Shown here: positions 7,467 to 15,918 of the stretch, piece by piece
How positions within the stretch are numbered: position 1 is the stretch's first letter
How the letters are laid out: every line of letters begins with the position of its first letter
Source: Rhizomicrobium electricum
GTDB taxonomy: Bacteria; Pseudomonadota; Alphaproteobacteria; Micropepsales; Micropepsaceae
Length of the DNA stretch: 64,000 bases
Direction: 5' to 3'
Assembly (NCBI RefSeq): GCF_011762045.1
Contig: NZ_JAASQS010000001.1
Span: forward strand, 211,868-275,867
Program-made: the position numbers and the translations under genes
The notes under the pieces: model-generated
What the model saw: the letters and a program-made list of their open reading frames with translations, nothing else
What the model was told of the DNA's origin: nothing
The model's database searches: none

Positions 7467-8368
7467 TACTGGGTGGCGGGCGTCACGTAGAGCAATTGGT
7501 GCTTGAAATCGATGTAGAGATGCAGGCGCCGTAGCACGCCCATCCCCACGATCATGTTTCTATCCCAACGGCCGCCGCCCAAAACGGCGGCTTCACGGCC
7601 AGGCACAAGCTCGATCGCCGGGTTGGAAACACTGACGTCTCCAAACGACAGGGTCTTGAACGGATAGTGGCGCGACCGATCGAGCGCCTTCTTGTCGAGA
7701 TCGAAGACCTTCGCTGCCCGTTCCAGACTCATGACGCTGTCGGCTGCGCCGGTATCCAGGATGGCGTTGATGTCTTCGCCATCGAGCTTCATCTTCACCA
7801 CGATATGGTTGCGACCGACCACGAACGGCACGACCCCATAATGGGATGAGGTCCAGTAGGTTTTGTATTCACAATCGTTCGGCGCAATCAGTTTCAGCGA
7901 GGCGTTGGCGAAATCGAGTTCGAGATCGAAATTTCTGAGAACGTCCGTTCCCAACAGACCGGCGGAATCGAAATCATCGCTCCTGACGAAAAGCGGGACA
8001 TCGCGGCCCTTCATCTCGCCGATCGCGAACTCCGAAATCGTCACTTGCTGGTCGTCGAACCTTCCACCAAAGCGTTTCATTCCGGCGCCATACGGCGCAG
8101 CCTTCGTCTTCAAGCCCAACGCCTCGACGGTCTGGTGGGCAATCATCGTTTGCGCCGCCCCGGTATCCAGCATGATCCGCTGCGGCGTGCCGTTGAGTGC
8201 AATCGGCACGGTGATACGGCCCGTGTTGTCCATCTCCATATCGAGAGCCGCATACAAATGAAGTTTGCACACCGACGGCGGCACCGCAGACGGTGCCGGG
8301 TCGGCCGCGACGGCCGCAACGGTCGCCATCATTGCCAGAGCCAAGCAACCGGCCGTACGTTTGAGCAT
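7463..8368 (-). CDS. Exported two-domain retropepsin-like aspartyl protease, cassette copy A
   Basis: 301 residues with a signal peptide ending near VAAVAADPA. Two retropepsin-like halves each carry a catalytic motif: LDTGAAQTM (Asp68) and LDTGAADSVM (Asp205). Each half also has the later hydrophobic-Gly element (AGLLGTDVL; MIVGMGVLRRL). Single-domain retropepsins must pair; two halves in one chain suggest a pepsin-like one-chain active site. It ends in YVTPATQY, identical in the two paralogues at 9327 and 11224. It lies five bases downstream of its helical-repeat partner. The periplasmic substrate is unknown. It is the most diverged of the three copies (no GWGG in the first half, KRFGG instead). 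Confidence 0.8.
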   Translation of the reverse strand: MLKRTAGCLALAMMATVAAVAADPAPSAVPPSVCKLHLYAALDMEMDNTGRITVPIALNGTPQRIMLDTGAAQTMIAHQTVEALGLKTKAAPYGAGMKRFGGRFDDQQVTISEFAIGEMKGRDVPLFVRSDDFDSAGLLGTDVLRNFDLELDFANASLKLIAPNDCEYKTYWTSSHYGVVPFVVGRNHIVVKMKLDGEDINAILDTGAADSVMSLERAAKVFDLDKKALDRSRHYPFKTLSFGDVSVSNPAIELVPGREAAVLGGGRWDRNMIVGMGVLRRLHLYIDFKHQLLYVTPATQY

Positions 8369-8373
8369 CTCGT

Positions 8374-9231
8374 CTACTCCTTCGTGACCGGAACGCCGAG
8401 CCGCTTTAATTCCGCTTTGGCGGCGTCATATTCGATGAAGCCGAGCGGACAACTGCGCATGGCTTCAAGCAGCAGCGGCGTCGCCTGGGGCGTATCGTTC
8501 CGCCCAAGATGCCATTCTGCGATGTAGAAATCGGCTTCGCAGCGCCGGTCCTTGGCTACTCGCACCCGCAAGCTCTCGGCGTCGCTCTCGACGCTCGCCG
8601 GCGTGGCGTGTCCGAGATAGAGATCGACCAACGGCTTCGGCCAGCCGCTGTCGATGGCAGCAAGACCGGCCGCGATCTCGGCTGCATCGAGCTTTCCCGC
8701 ACGATGGGCGACCATGGCCTGCCAAAGCAGCACATAAGGCGCGAGGTCGGAATCCTTTTCGTACTTCTTGAAGGCTTCACGGCTGCTCGCTACGGCCTCG
8801 TCATAGAGGCCATAGCGCCACTCCAGCCGCGCGAATTTCCACCAATCGTGGGCCGATATTTTGCCCTTGGCGAGGCTGTCGAGTTCCTTGCGTGCGCCGG
8901 CAGTATCGGAGAGGCAAAGATTCACCCATAGGCGCAAACGGATCGCGGGCCGGTCGCCGGTTTTCAAGCCGTCGTGGGTATCGAGGTCCTGCTTGGCCTT
9001 GTCGCATTGATCGAGATTGAGATAGGCCTCGGCCCGGCCGCGATAGGCTGCCGATTTGTAGGCCGGCACCAGATCGGGCGCCGCCAGCGCGACGGTAAAC
9101 GCCGTCACGGCGGCCGCGTAGTCCTCGCGCAGATTCGCGGTCATCCCGCTGGTGAAATCGTCATAGCCGGCCGCGAATGCCGTGCCGCTCGCGGCCAGCA
9201 GTGCGGCGAACGCCGCCCCCATTCCCTTCAC
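8374..9231 (-). CDS. Exported TPR-like helical-repeat protein, cassette copy A
   Basis: 285 residues. GTG 9231 is chosen as start because GGGGGAG lies six bases upstream and the signal peptide then begins VKGMGAAFAALLA. After the signal come GYDDF and a series of amphipathic helix pairs of TPR size (for example DYAAAVTAFTVALAAPDLVPAYKSAAYRG is spaced like one repeat). A CEADFYIAEWH motif and a final GFIEYDAAKAELKRLG are shared with the paralogues at 10202 and 12096. No known enzyme motif is visible. Always placed directly upstream of an aspartyl protease gene, it may be an adaptor, chaperone or inhibitor for it; this is inference. Confidence 0.65.
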   Translation of the reverse strand: MKGMGAAFAALLAASGTAFAAGYDDFTSGMTANLREDYAAAVTAFTVALAAPDLVPAYKSAAYRGRAEAYLNLDQCDKAKQDLDTHDGLKTGDRPAIRLRLWVNLCLSDTAGARKELDSLAKGKISAHDWWKFARLEWRYGLYDEAVASSREAFKKYEKDSDLAPYVLLWQAMVAHRAGKLDAAEIAAGLAAIDSGWPKPLVDLYLGHATPASVESDAESLRVRVAKDRRCEADFYIAEWHLGRNDTPQATPLLLEAMRSCPLGFIEYDAAKAELKRLGVPVTKE

Positions 9232-9249
9232 GAACAACTCCCCCCAGCC

Positions 9250-9326
9250 CGCAAGTCGCAACTCTAGGGGGAGATTTGGCCGGATGGCAATGCGACGTCT
9301 ACTTCGCTTCCACCGGGGCTGCCGCC
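9250..9326. pseudogene. Duplicated fragment with decayed 3' end of the UPF0182 gene
   Basis: The stretch CTCTAGGGGGAG-nn-TTGGCCGGATnGCAATG...CGTCTACTTCGCT repeats the DNA found at about 12998-13043, where the CTA is the stop codon of the UPF0182 gene (read on the minus strand). Here the copied stop and the last few codons are followed at once by the end of the next protease gene. It is a leftover of tandem duplication of the whole cassette. Confidence 0.75.
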
Positions 9327-10205
9327 CTAATACTGCGTCGCGGGCGTGACGTAGATCATCTCTTCCTTGTAGCTGATATAGAGATGGAGGCGGCGCAGGA
9401 TGCCCATGCCGAGCAGCAACCGCGGTCCGCCCCAGTTCAGCATCTTGCTCTTCTTTTCCGAGACCAGCGTGATGTCGGGATTGCTTACCGAGACGGAGCC
9501 GAACGACATCGTCTTGAAGGGATAATGCCCTTTGTGCTCGGTCAGGCTCTTCTCGTCGATGTCGAAAAGGTCTTCAGCCTTTTCCAGGCTCATCACCGTA
9601 TCGGACGCGCCGGTATCGAGGACGGCCCTGACTTCCTTGCCGTCGATCTGAACCGTCAACTGGATGCTGCGATCCTTGTAATCGAAGGGCACCAGACCGA
9701 CATCACCTTTGGTCCAATACAAAACCTTGCCCTTGCAGTGGTTGGGCGAGATGAGGTTGAGCGTCGCTTTGGCGAAGTCGAAATCGAGATCGAAATAGTA
9801 GAGGAAATCCGCTCCCAGCAGCCCGTCGAACGTTGCGGTATCGGTATTCATCACCATGAACTGGGTGCGCTCGCGCGCCAGCCGCCCGAACCCGAACTGG
9901 TCGAGATTGACAAAGTGATCGATCACCGCCCCGCCCCAGCCCCTGAGCTCGAAATTGCCGGATCGCTCCATTTTGACGCCGAGAATCTTGGCGGTGCGAT
10001 CGGTGACGACGGAATAATAGTCGCCTGTATCGACAAGCAGACGGAACGGCGTGTGGTTCAGCGTAACCGGCACCGTCATCACGCCGGCGGGTTCGATGTC
10101 CATCGGCAGTTTCGAGACGATCACCAGGTCACAATCTTCAGCAGCCTGCGCCGCAGCGCCGGTCGCAAGCAGCGAGACAATCGCAAGGGCCGTTCGGCGG
10201 ATCAT
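9327..10205 (-). CDS. Exported two-domain retropepsin-like aspartyl protease, cassette copy B
   Basis: 292 residues with signal peptide (RRTALAIVSLLATGAAAQA). The two active-site motifs are VDTGDYYSVV (Asp59) and LDTGASDTVM (Asp197); an LRGWGG element lies in the first half, and GMGILRRLHLYISYKEE and YVTPATQY close the protein. ATG 10205 is used because it overlaps the stop of the upstream helical-repeat gene (ATGA) and a GGAGG site precedes it; a longer open frame upstream only reads through that gene. It resembles copy C more than copy A. Likely periplasmic; target unknown. Confidence 0.8.
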   Translation of the reverse strand: MIRRTALAIVSLLATGAAAQAAEDCDLVIVSKLPMDIEPAGVMTVPVTLNHTPFRLLVDTGDYYSVVTDRTAKILGVKMERSGNFELRGWGGAVIDHFVNLDQFGFGRLARERTQFMVMNTDTATFDGLLGADFLYYFDLDFDFAKATLNLISPNHCKGKVLYWTKGDVGLVPFDYKDRSIQLTVQIDGKEVRAVLDTGASDTVMSLEKAEDLFDIDEKSLTEHKGHYPFKTMSFGSVSVSNPDITLVSEKKSKMLNWGGPRLLLGMGILRRLHLYISYKEEMIYVTPATQY

Positions 10206-11071
10206 TTCGCGCCCTCCTTCATACCCAGGCGTTCCGCCTCGGCCTTGGCACCGTAAAGCTCGATGAAGCCCGCCGGACAGCCGGACAGCGCCGATCCGAT
10301 CAAAGGCTTGGCCGCCGCCGCATCGCCGCGCGCGACTTGCCATTCCGCCAGATAGAAGTCGGCTTCGCATTTCTGGCCGGGGATGGCGTCGCTGTCGCCG
10401 CGGGCCGCCTTGGCAACGACTTCTTCGACCTTGCGCTTGCCGAGATAGAAGTCGAGCAGCGGCCTGGGCCAATCGCTGCTGTCGAGAAAATCGACCAGCG
10501 TCTCCAGCTTGGTGCGATCGAGAGAACCAATGCGATCCGCCGTGATCGCGTACCACAGCACCAGATAGCGGGCGTGCGGCGTCCGGTCCTTGTCCGCCAC
10601 CATCGCATCGACCGCCTTGTCGAGAACGCTGCGGGCGCCCCGGAAATCGCCGTACTGCCATTGCATCCGTGCAAAGGCGAAGGCGCGGTCATGGCTGAGG
10701 ATCGGACCGTTGCCCGCCTCAAAATCCTGCTGGGCTCCGGCAAAGTCTTTGAGACACAGCTTGATGTCTGCGCGCAGGTAATAGCCGGAGCGGTCCAGCG
10801 GCCGGACGGCGACGGACGCATTCAGATCCGTCAACGCGTCGCTGCAGCGGCTTTTCTCCCGATAGGCTGCCGCCCGGCCCTGATGGGCCGCAACGACATA
10901 GGCCGGAACCAGATCGCCGGCCGCCAGTGCCGCCGTGAATCCCTTGATCGCACCATCCGGATCGTCCCGGATGTTTGCCGTCACCGCCTGAGCAAAATCG
11001 TCGTAACTCGTAGCCCCCGCGCCGCCGGCACACAGTGCGAATGTCACTGCGGCCATCACTCCACGCTTCAC
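10202..11071 (-). CDS. Exported TPR-like helical-repeat protein, cassette copy B
   Basis: 289 residues, GTG start after GGGGGGAG with six-base spacing, and a signal peptide ending around GAGATS. It shows the same layout as its paralogues: SYDDF after the signal, about five helix pairs, CEADFYLAEWQ near residue 230, and GFIELYGAKAEAERLG at the end. It overlaps the protease gene by four bases, so the pair is coupled in translation. Helical-repeat nature is inferred from residue pattern; no domain was confirmed by search. Confidence 0.65.
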   Translation of the reverse strand: MKRGVMAAVTFALCAGGAGATSYDDFAQAVTANIRDDPDGAIKGFTAALAAGDLVPAYVVAAHQGRAAAYREKSRCSDALTDLNASVAVRPLDRSGYYLRADIKLCLKDFAGAQQDFEAGNGPILSHDRAFAFARMQWQYGDFRGARSVLDKAVDAMVADKDRTPHARYLVLWYAITADRIGSLDRTKLETLVDFLDSSDWPRPLLDFYLGKRKVEEVVAKAARGDSDAIPGQKCEADFYLAEWQVARGDAAAAKPLIGSALSGCPAGFIELYGAKAEAERLGMKEGAK

Positions 11072-11120
11072 GGCAATCTCCCCCCGAAGCCCGCGGGAAG
11101 ATCATATCGTCATGCACGCC

Positions 11121-11223
11121 GGACTAGCAATCTCCCGGCGCGCTACATTGCTGCCGTGGGGTTCGCCTTGTTCTAGTCCCTATGATGGCGAGCCAGCGCC
11201 AAAGCGGCCTCCCGGGTGCCGCC
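11121..11223. pseudogene. Second duplicated fragment of the UPF0182 3' end
   Basis: GCCGGACTAGCAAT at 11119-11132 and GCTACATTGCTGCCGTGGGG followed by TTCGCCTTGTTC (about 11142-11173) align with 13015-13065, the downstream flank and last dozen codons of the UPF0182 gene, with scattered substitutions. The likeness is lost soon after TTGTTC, and the last 50 bases before the protease stop show nothing recognisable. It marks the second cassette junction. Confidence 0.75.
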
Positions 11224-12099
11224 CTAATACTGCGTTGCGGGCGTGACGTAGAGCGTCTCTTCCTTGTAACTGATGTAGAGGTGGAGACGGCGCATGATAT
11301 CCATACCGAGGATCATCTGAGGCCCTGCACCGCCCATAGATTTGCTGTGCTTGTCCGAAACGAGCTTGATCTGAGGATTGTTCACGGTAACGGCTCCAAA
11401 GGACATTGTCTTGAACTTGTCCTTCGACCAGCCTTCGACCGGTTTGCTTCCTCCGAACAAGCCGTTTGCTTCTTCCAGACTCATAACCGTTACGTTCGAT
11501 CCCGTGTCGAGAACGGCGTTGACCGGTTTGCCGTCGAGCATGATCCTCAGGTTGATGTCGTGGTGCTGATACTTGAACGGAACCTTGCCATAGGCGCCTT
11601 GCGTCCAGTAGACGGCCTTGCCTTCGCAACGATCCGGAGAAATAAGATTCAGTTGGGCCTTGGCGAAATCGAAATCGAGGTCGAAATAATAGAGATAGTC
11701 CGCCCCGATCACACCGTCGATGGTTTCCGGCAAACTGTACGCAACCATCAAGTTGGTTCTGTCGCGTCCCATCCGGCCAATAGAGAACTGCTTGGCCTCG
11801 ATGAAAAACGAAGTCATCCATCCACCCCAACCGATCAGAACAAGATCGAGCGTCGGTTGTATCTTCGACTTGAGTGCATCCGCGGTGTAGCCGGAAACGA
11901 TAGTCGCATAAGCGCCGGTATCGATGATCATCTTGAACGGTCGGCGATCCACCAGAACCGGGACCCGAACCAATCCGTCGTCACCCAGGTCCATCCGGAA
12001 TGCAGACTTGATCGTCAACGAACAATCCGGGCTTTCCGCGTGAACCGGAGCGGCAACCACTGCTGCCAGCGCCGCAGACAACACCATCCGCCGCATCAT
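11224..12099 (-). CDS. Exported two-domain retropepsin-like aspartyl protease, cassette copy C
   Basis: 291 residues with a short signal peptide ending near VHAES. Catalytic motifs are IDTGAYATIV (Asp60) and LDTGSNVTVM (Asp198). LIGWGGW lies in the first half; ILGMDIMRRLHLYISYKEE and YVTPATQY end the chain. ATG 12099 overlaps the helical-repeat stop (ATGA). This cassette is nearest to the UPF0182 gene, whose 3' end was carried into the other junctions, so it probably holds the original position. Confidence 0.8.
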   Translation of the reverse strand: MMRRMVLSAALAAVVAAPVHAESPDCSLTIKSAFRMDLGDDGLVRVPVLVDRRPFKMIIDTGAYATIVSGYTADALKSKIQPTLDLVLIGWGGWMTSFFIEAKQFSIGRMGRDRTNLMVAYSLPETIDGVIGADYLYYFDLDFDFAKAQLNLISPDRCEGKAVYWTQGAYGKVPFKYQHHDINLRIMLDGKPVNAVLDTGSNVTVMSLEEANGLFGGSKPVEGWSKDKFKTMSFGAVTVNNPQIKLVSDKHSKSMGGAGPQMILGMDIMRRLHLYISYKEETLYVTPATQY

Positions 12100-12965
12100 T
12101 GGTCGTCATCCTTATCGGCAACTTCGGGCAACCCGAGCCGGGCTGCCTCCGCCTTGGCTGCCGAATATTCGATAAAGCCTTTCGGACATTTCGCCACTGC
12201 GTCGGCGATCAGCGGCTTTGCGGCATCACCATTGCCATGCGCTATGTGCCATTCGGCGATGTAGAAATGGGCTTCACAGGTCTGACCGGCAGACTTGGCG
12301 CCCCACGTCACGGGGCGAACCTGCTCCGGCTTGATTTTGCCGAGATACAGATCCATCAGCGGTCCCGGCCAATCCTCCCGCGCCGCAGTCGCAGCATAAG
12401 CAGCGAGTTTTTCCCGGTCGAGACGACCAAGGCGAGCCTCCGTCATGGCGTACCAAAGCAGGGCATAGCTGTCGCTTTGGTCCTTGTTGTTCTGCGAAAT
12501 CTCCAGCAACGTCTGAAAGCTGCTGCTGGCTTCCTGAAATACACCCTCTCGCCACAGAAGCATGCCTAGCTCCTTGTAGGGATAGACGTCGGACGCATTC
12601 GTTTTCATCGCCTCGTAGTCCCGACGCACCCCCGCAAAGTCCTTCGCACAGAGATTGGCGGCAGCGTGCAGCCGACGGACCGACCGGTCCGATGGGATCA
12701 GCGCAATAGCTGCATCGGCATCCGCCAACGCCTGCTGACAGTTTTTCTCGGCCAGCCAGATACGCGTACGAACGCGATAGATCGTGGTCTTGTAGGCTGG
12801 GGCCAAATCCGGAGCCGCCAACGCGCCCGTCAACGCAGCAATCGCCGCGTCATGATCCCCGCGCACTGCCGCCGCCATGCCTTTAGAAAAATCATCGTAG
12901 CCGCTAGCAACGGCGGCACTCGCGGAAGCCGCCAATATGATGGCGACCGCAATCATACGCTTCAC
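12096..12965 (-). CDS. Exported TPR-like helical-repeat protein, cassette copy C
   Basis: 289 residues from GTG 12965, which follows GGGGGGAG; this gives the same length as copy B. The signal peptide is VKRMIAVAIILAASASAAVA, then GYDDF. CEAHFYIAEWH and GFIEYSAAKAEAARLG match the paralogues. The start lies 69 bases after the UPF0182 stop in the same direction, so readthrough from that gene is possible; the upstream flank also contains the CTCTAGGGGGAG block that is repeated before copy A. Confidence 0.65.
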   Translation of the reverse strand: MKRMIAVAIILAASASAAVASGYDDFSKGMAAAVRGDHDAAIAALTGALAAPDLAPAYKTTIYRVRTRIWLAEKNCQQALADADAAIALIPSDRSVRRLHAAANLCAKDFAGVRRDYEAMKTNASDVYPYKELGMLLWREGVFQEASSSFQTLLEISQNNKDQSDSYALLWYAMTEARLGRLDREKLAAYAATAAREDWPGPLMDLYLGKIKPEQVRPVTWGAKSAGQTCEAHFYIAEWHIAHGNGDAAKPLIADAVAKCPKGFIEYSAAKAEAARLGLPEVADKDDDQ

Positions 12966-13034
12966 GCCAACTCCCCCCTCGAAGCCCGCGAGTCGCACTC
13001 TAGGGGGAGCCTTGGCCGGATAGCAATGTGGCGT

Positions 13035-15827
13035 CTACTTCGCTGCCGCGGGCTTCGCCTTGTTCAAATCCTCAAGCAGCGGCTTCATGGCATCGAGTTC
13101 GGCGCCGAAGCCGGCCCAGTCGCCAGCCTTCAACTTGGCGATGGCTTTGTTGTAGTGCTCGAGCGCGGCTTTGGCAGAGCCGGCCGGCACGGCGGCCAGA
13201 ACCGCTCCCGCCGCGGCTTGCGCCGGCCCGGTCTCGGCCGCAGACGGAGGACGGTCGATATCGAGCGAGCCTTCGGGGGCCCGGAACAGCTTGGCGAGCG
13301 TCTGCCCCAGCGTCTCCTCCATCACAACCTTATTGTTGTAGACGGCGATGACCCGCTTCAATTCGGGCAGCTGCCCCGACGCGGCGCGCAGGTACAGCGG
13401 CATGACGTAAAGCACCGAATTGTCGATCGGCACCACCAGAAGATTGCCGTGGATGACGCGGCTGCCCGACTGGTTCCACAGCGTGATCTGCTGCGACACC
13501 TCGGTGTTCTGGCTGATGAGCGCGTTGATCTGGAACGGGCCGTAGATCAGCTTGTCCTTCGGGAACGTGTAGACGATCAGCTTGCCGTAATGCTCGGGAT
13601 CGCAGCGCGCGGCGAGCCACGCGATCATGTTCTCCTTCTGGCGCGGCACCATCGGCAGCATCAGCACGAACTCGGTGTCCTTCGCCCCCGGCAGCCGCAT
13701 ATTGATGAAATACGGCTCCATCTTGGATTCCCCGGTGTCGTCGTCGGCCGAGGGTTTCCGGGGGAACTGCCACTGGTCTTCGCGGCTGAAGAACACTTCC
13801 GGCGAATCCATGTGGTAGGAGGCATACATCTGCGCCTGGACGGCGAAGAAATCCTCGGGATAGCGGATGTGGCGCTTCAGATCGGAGGGCATCGCCGCGA
13901 GCGGCTGGAACAGACCCGGATAGATGCGGGCATAGGTCTTGACCAGCGGATCGCGCGCGTCGGCGAGATAGTACGTCACCGTGCCTTCATAGGCGTCGAC
14001 CACCACCTTGACCGAGTTGCGGACGTAATTGCCCATGCCGCTGTCGGCCGGCTTCGAATAGGGGAAGACATCCGACGTCGTGTAGGCGTCCTGCATCCAA
14101 TAGAGCTTGCCGCCCGACACGACGATGTAGGGATCGTGGTCGAGTGTCAGGAACGGCGCAATCTCGGTGATGCGCTGCTGGATATTGCGGCGGAAGACCA
14201 GACGGCTTTCCGGCGTCACGTATTTCGACAAGAGAATGTTGATGTCGCCGAAATACCAGGAGAACAGAAGCCGGTTGCCGAGACCGCCGATCGCAACGCC
14301 GTCACGCCCCCTGTAGGCGGCATAGACGTTGTTGTCGCCCTTGGGATAATCGAATTCCGGCGTCGAGCTCTTCACGAGGATATAGTTGTCGGTAGCTTCG
14401 CCGAAATAGATACGCGGCTCGGTGATCTTGGGGCCGCCGTCCGAAACCGGCGGAATATCCTTCACGTACAATGCCGGCAGGCCGCCGACCTCGGTCTTGG
14501 TCACCGGGCTCATCACCACGCCGTTGCCGTGGGTGTAGAGCACATGCAGGTTGACCCAGGTTTGGGCGCTCTGCGGCAACTGGCTGGAATCGAACTCGCG
14601 TGCCGTGGTCATCACCTGCTGGTACTTGCCGTCCAGCATGTAGCGGTCGACGTCGGCATCGCTGAATTTGTAGTAGGTGCGGATTTCCTGAAGCTGGGAA
14701 TAACTCGCGAGCAGCGGCTTGACGTCCCAAAGCCGGATGTTGTCGATCGTCGGCCGGTTTGCGGAGATAGCCGCGGCGGTCAAATTCTCGTCGGCGACGA
14801 ACGGCTTTTCCTGGATATTGTTGAGGCCGTAAGCCTCGCGCGTCATCGCGATGTTCCGCGCGATATAGGGCGCCTCGAACTGAAGCTGGTTCGGCTTGAC
14901 GTAAACGCGCTCGTAAAGCCCGGTCATCAGGGGAGCCACCACGACCGATACCGCCATCAGCGCGACCGCCACCAGAGCGGGGTTCTTGAGCGAGTGGCCG
15001 CGGAGATTGGCGAACGATACCACCGCACCGGCGATGGCCAGGATCGTCAGCGCCCACAGGATCGGAATCTGCAGGTGCACGTCGGTATAGCTGGCGCCGA
15101 CCACGGCGCCGTTGTCGCCGTAGACCACCTGAAAGCGCTGCAGCCAGTAGTCCCCAGCCTTGACCAGGAGCCAGGCCCCGAGCAGCACCGAGCCGTGCGC
15201 CACCGCGACCGGCGCGATGTAGCGGCGCTGCTGATCGAACAGGATTGCCCCGTGCACCCAGTACAGCACCGCCGCCATGATGCCGCCGACGGTGATGGTG
15301 AAAAGCAGCCAGTTCTTGAGCGCGACATAAGCGGGCAGCGAGAACAGGTAGAAGCCGATGTCCATCCCGAACAGCGGATCGGTCTGACCGTAGGGCACCT
15401 GATAGATGTAACGCAGCGCCACGCTCCAGTTGCCGAGTTCGGAGGCGGCGATCAGAAGCGCCACGACCAGCGAGACCACGACTATCAGGATGCGCCACGG
15501 GAACGACCGGTACAGCCGCTCCAGCAAAACCGGCGGCGTCAACCCTTCGATCGAATTCCACGGCGAGGACACCGCGTGCAAGTTCGGCCGGAACCCGGAG
15601 AGGCGCTGCGCGATCGCGGCGTTGGCATAGAGGATCGCCGCCGTCGGCACGAACGCCGCCAGGAAAACCACGATCTTGGCGTTCACGGTCGTCCAGAACA
15701 CGCCGGCAAAGCCCAGCGAGGCGAACCAGGCCCAATCCACCAGGAAACTGGCGGCAAGGCGCAAGAGGATGAGCGCGAGGAAGATCGCGCCGACGACGAT
15801 CGCAAGGATTCGGTTTCTGGGGGTCAC
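13035..15827 (-). CDS. UPF0182 family large membrane protein
   Basis: About 930 residues from GTG 15827 (AGGACC just upstream; an earlier in-frame start is poor). The N-terminal third has about seven membrane segments (for example ILAIVVGAIFLALILL, WLLFTITVGGIMAAVLYW). The remaining 600 residues are soluble, probably outside the cytosol, with Ala/Lys-rich end KPAAAK. Order and motifs (DWAWFASLGFAGVFWT, YIARNIAMTREAYGL, YTHGNGVVMSP, YFGEATDNYILV) match UPF0182/COG1615, a conserved family of unknown function. It is co-directional with the three protease cassettes. Confidence 0.9.
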   Translation of the reverse strand: MTPRNRILAIVVGAIFLALILLRLAASFLVDWAWFASLGFAGVFWTTVNAKIVVFLAAFVPTAAILYANAAIAQRLSGFRPNLHAVSSPWNSIEGLTPPVLLERLYRSFPWRILIVVVSLVVALLIAASELGNWSVALRYIYQVPYGQTDPLFGMDIGFYLFSLPAYVALKNWLLFTITVGGIMAAVLYWVHGAILFDQQRRYIAPVAVAHGSVLLGAWLLVKAGDYWLQRFQVVYGDNGAVVGASYTDVHLQIPILWALTILAIAGAVVSFANLRGHSLKNPALVAVALMAVSVVVAPLMTGLYERVYVKPNQLQFEAPYIARNIAMTREAYGLNNIQEKPFVADENLTAAAISANRPTIDNIRLWDVKPLLASYSQLQEIRTYYKFSDADVDRYMLDGKYQQVMTTAREFDSSQLPQSAQTWVNLHVLYTHGNGVVMSPVTKTEVGGLPALYVKDIPPVSDGGPKITEPRIYFGEATDNYILVKSSTPEFDYPKGDNNVYAAYRGRDGVAIGGLGNRLLFSWYFGDINILLSKYVTPESRLVFRRNIQQRITEIAPFLTLDHDPYIVVSGGKLYWMQDAYTTSDVFPYSKPADSGMGNYVRNSVKVVVDAYEGTVTYYLADARDPLVKTYARIYPGLFQPLAAMPSDLKRHIRYPEDFFAVQAQMYASYHMDSPEVFFSREDQWQFPRKPSADDDTGESKMEPYFINMRLPGAKDTEFVLMLPMVPRQKENMIAWLAARCDPEHYGKLIVYTFPKDKLIYGPFQINALISQNTEVSQQITLWNQSGSRVIHGNLLVVPIDNSVLYVMPLYLRAASGQLPELKRVIAVYNNKVVMEETLGQTLAKLFRAPEGSLDIDRPPSAAETGPAQAAAGAVLAAVPAGSAKAALEHYNKAIAKLKAGDWAGFGAELDAMKPLLEDLNKAKPAAAK

Positions 15828-15918
15828 GGTGGTCCTGCCTGAGAATCGCGGACGTGGGAACGGCGCAAAGTACACCGCGGGCGGGAACCGGGGCAAGCGA
15901 AGCCGGCCGCGCGCCCCG

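Noticed and set aside
12666-15842. Very long open frame on the plus strand opposite UPF0182
   Set aside because: Arginine/histidine-rich translation typical of the antisense of a GC-rich gene; UPF0182 motifs are unmistakable on the other strand.
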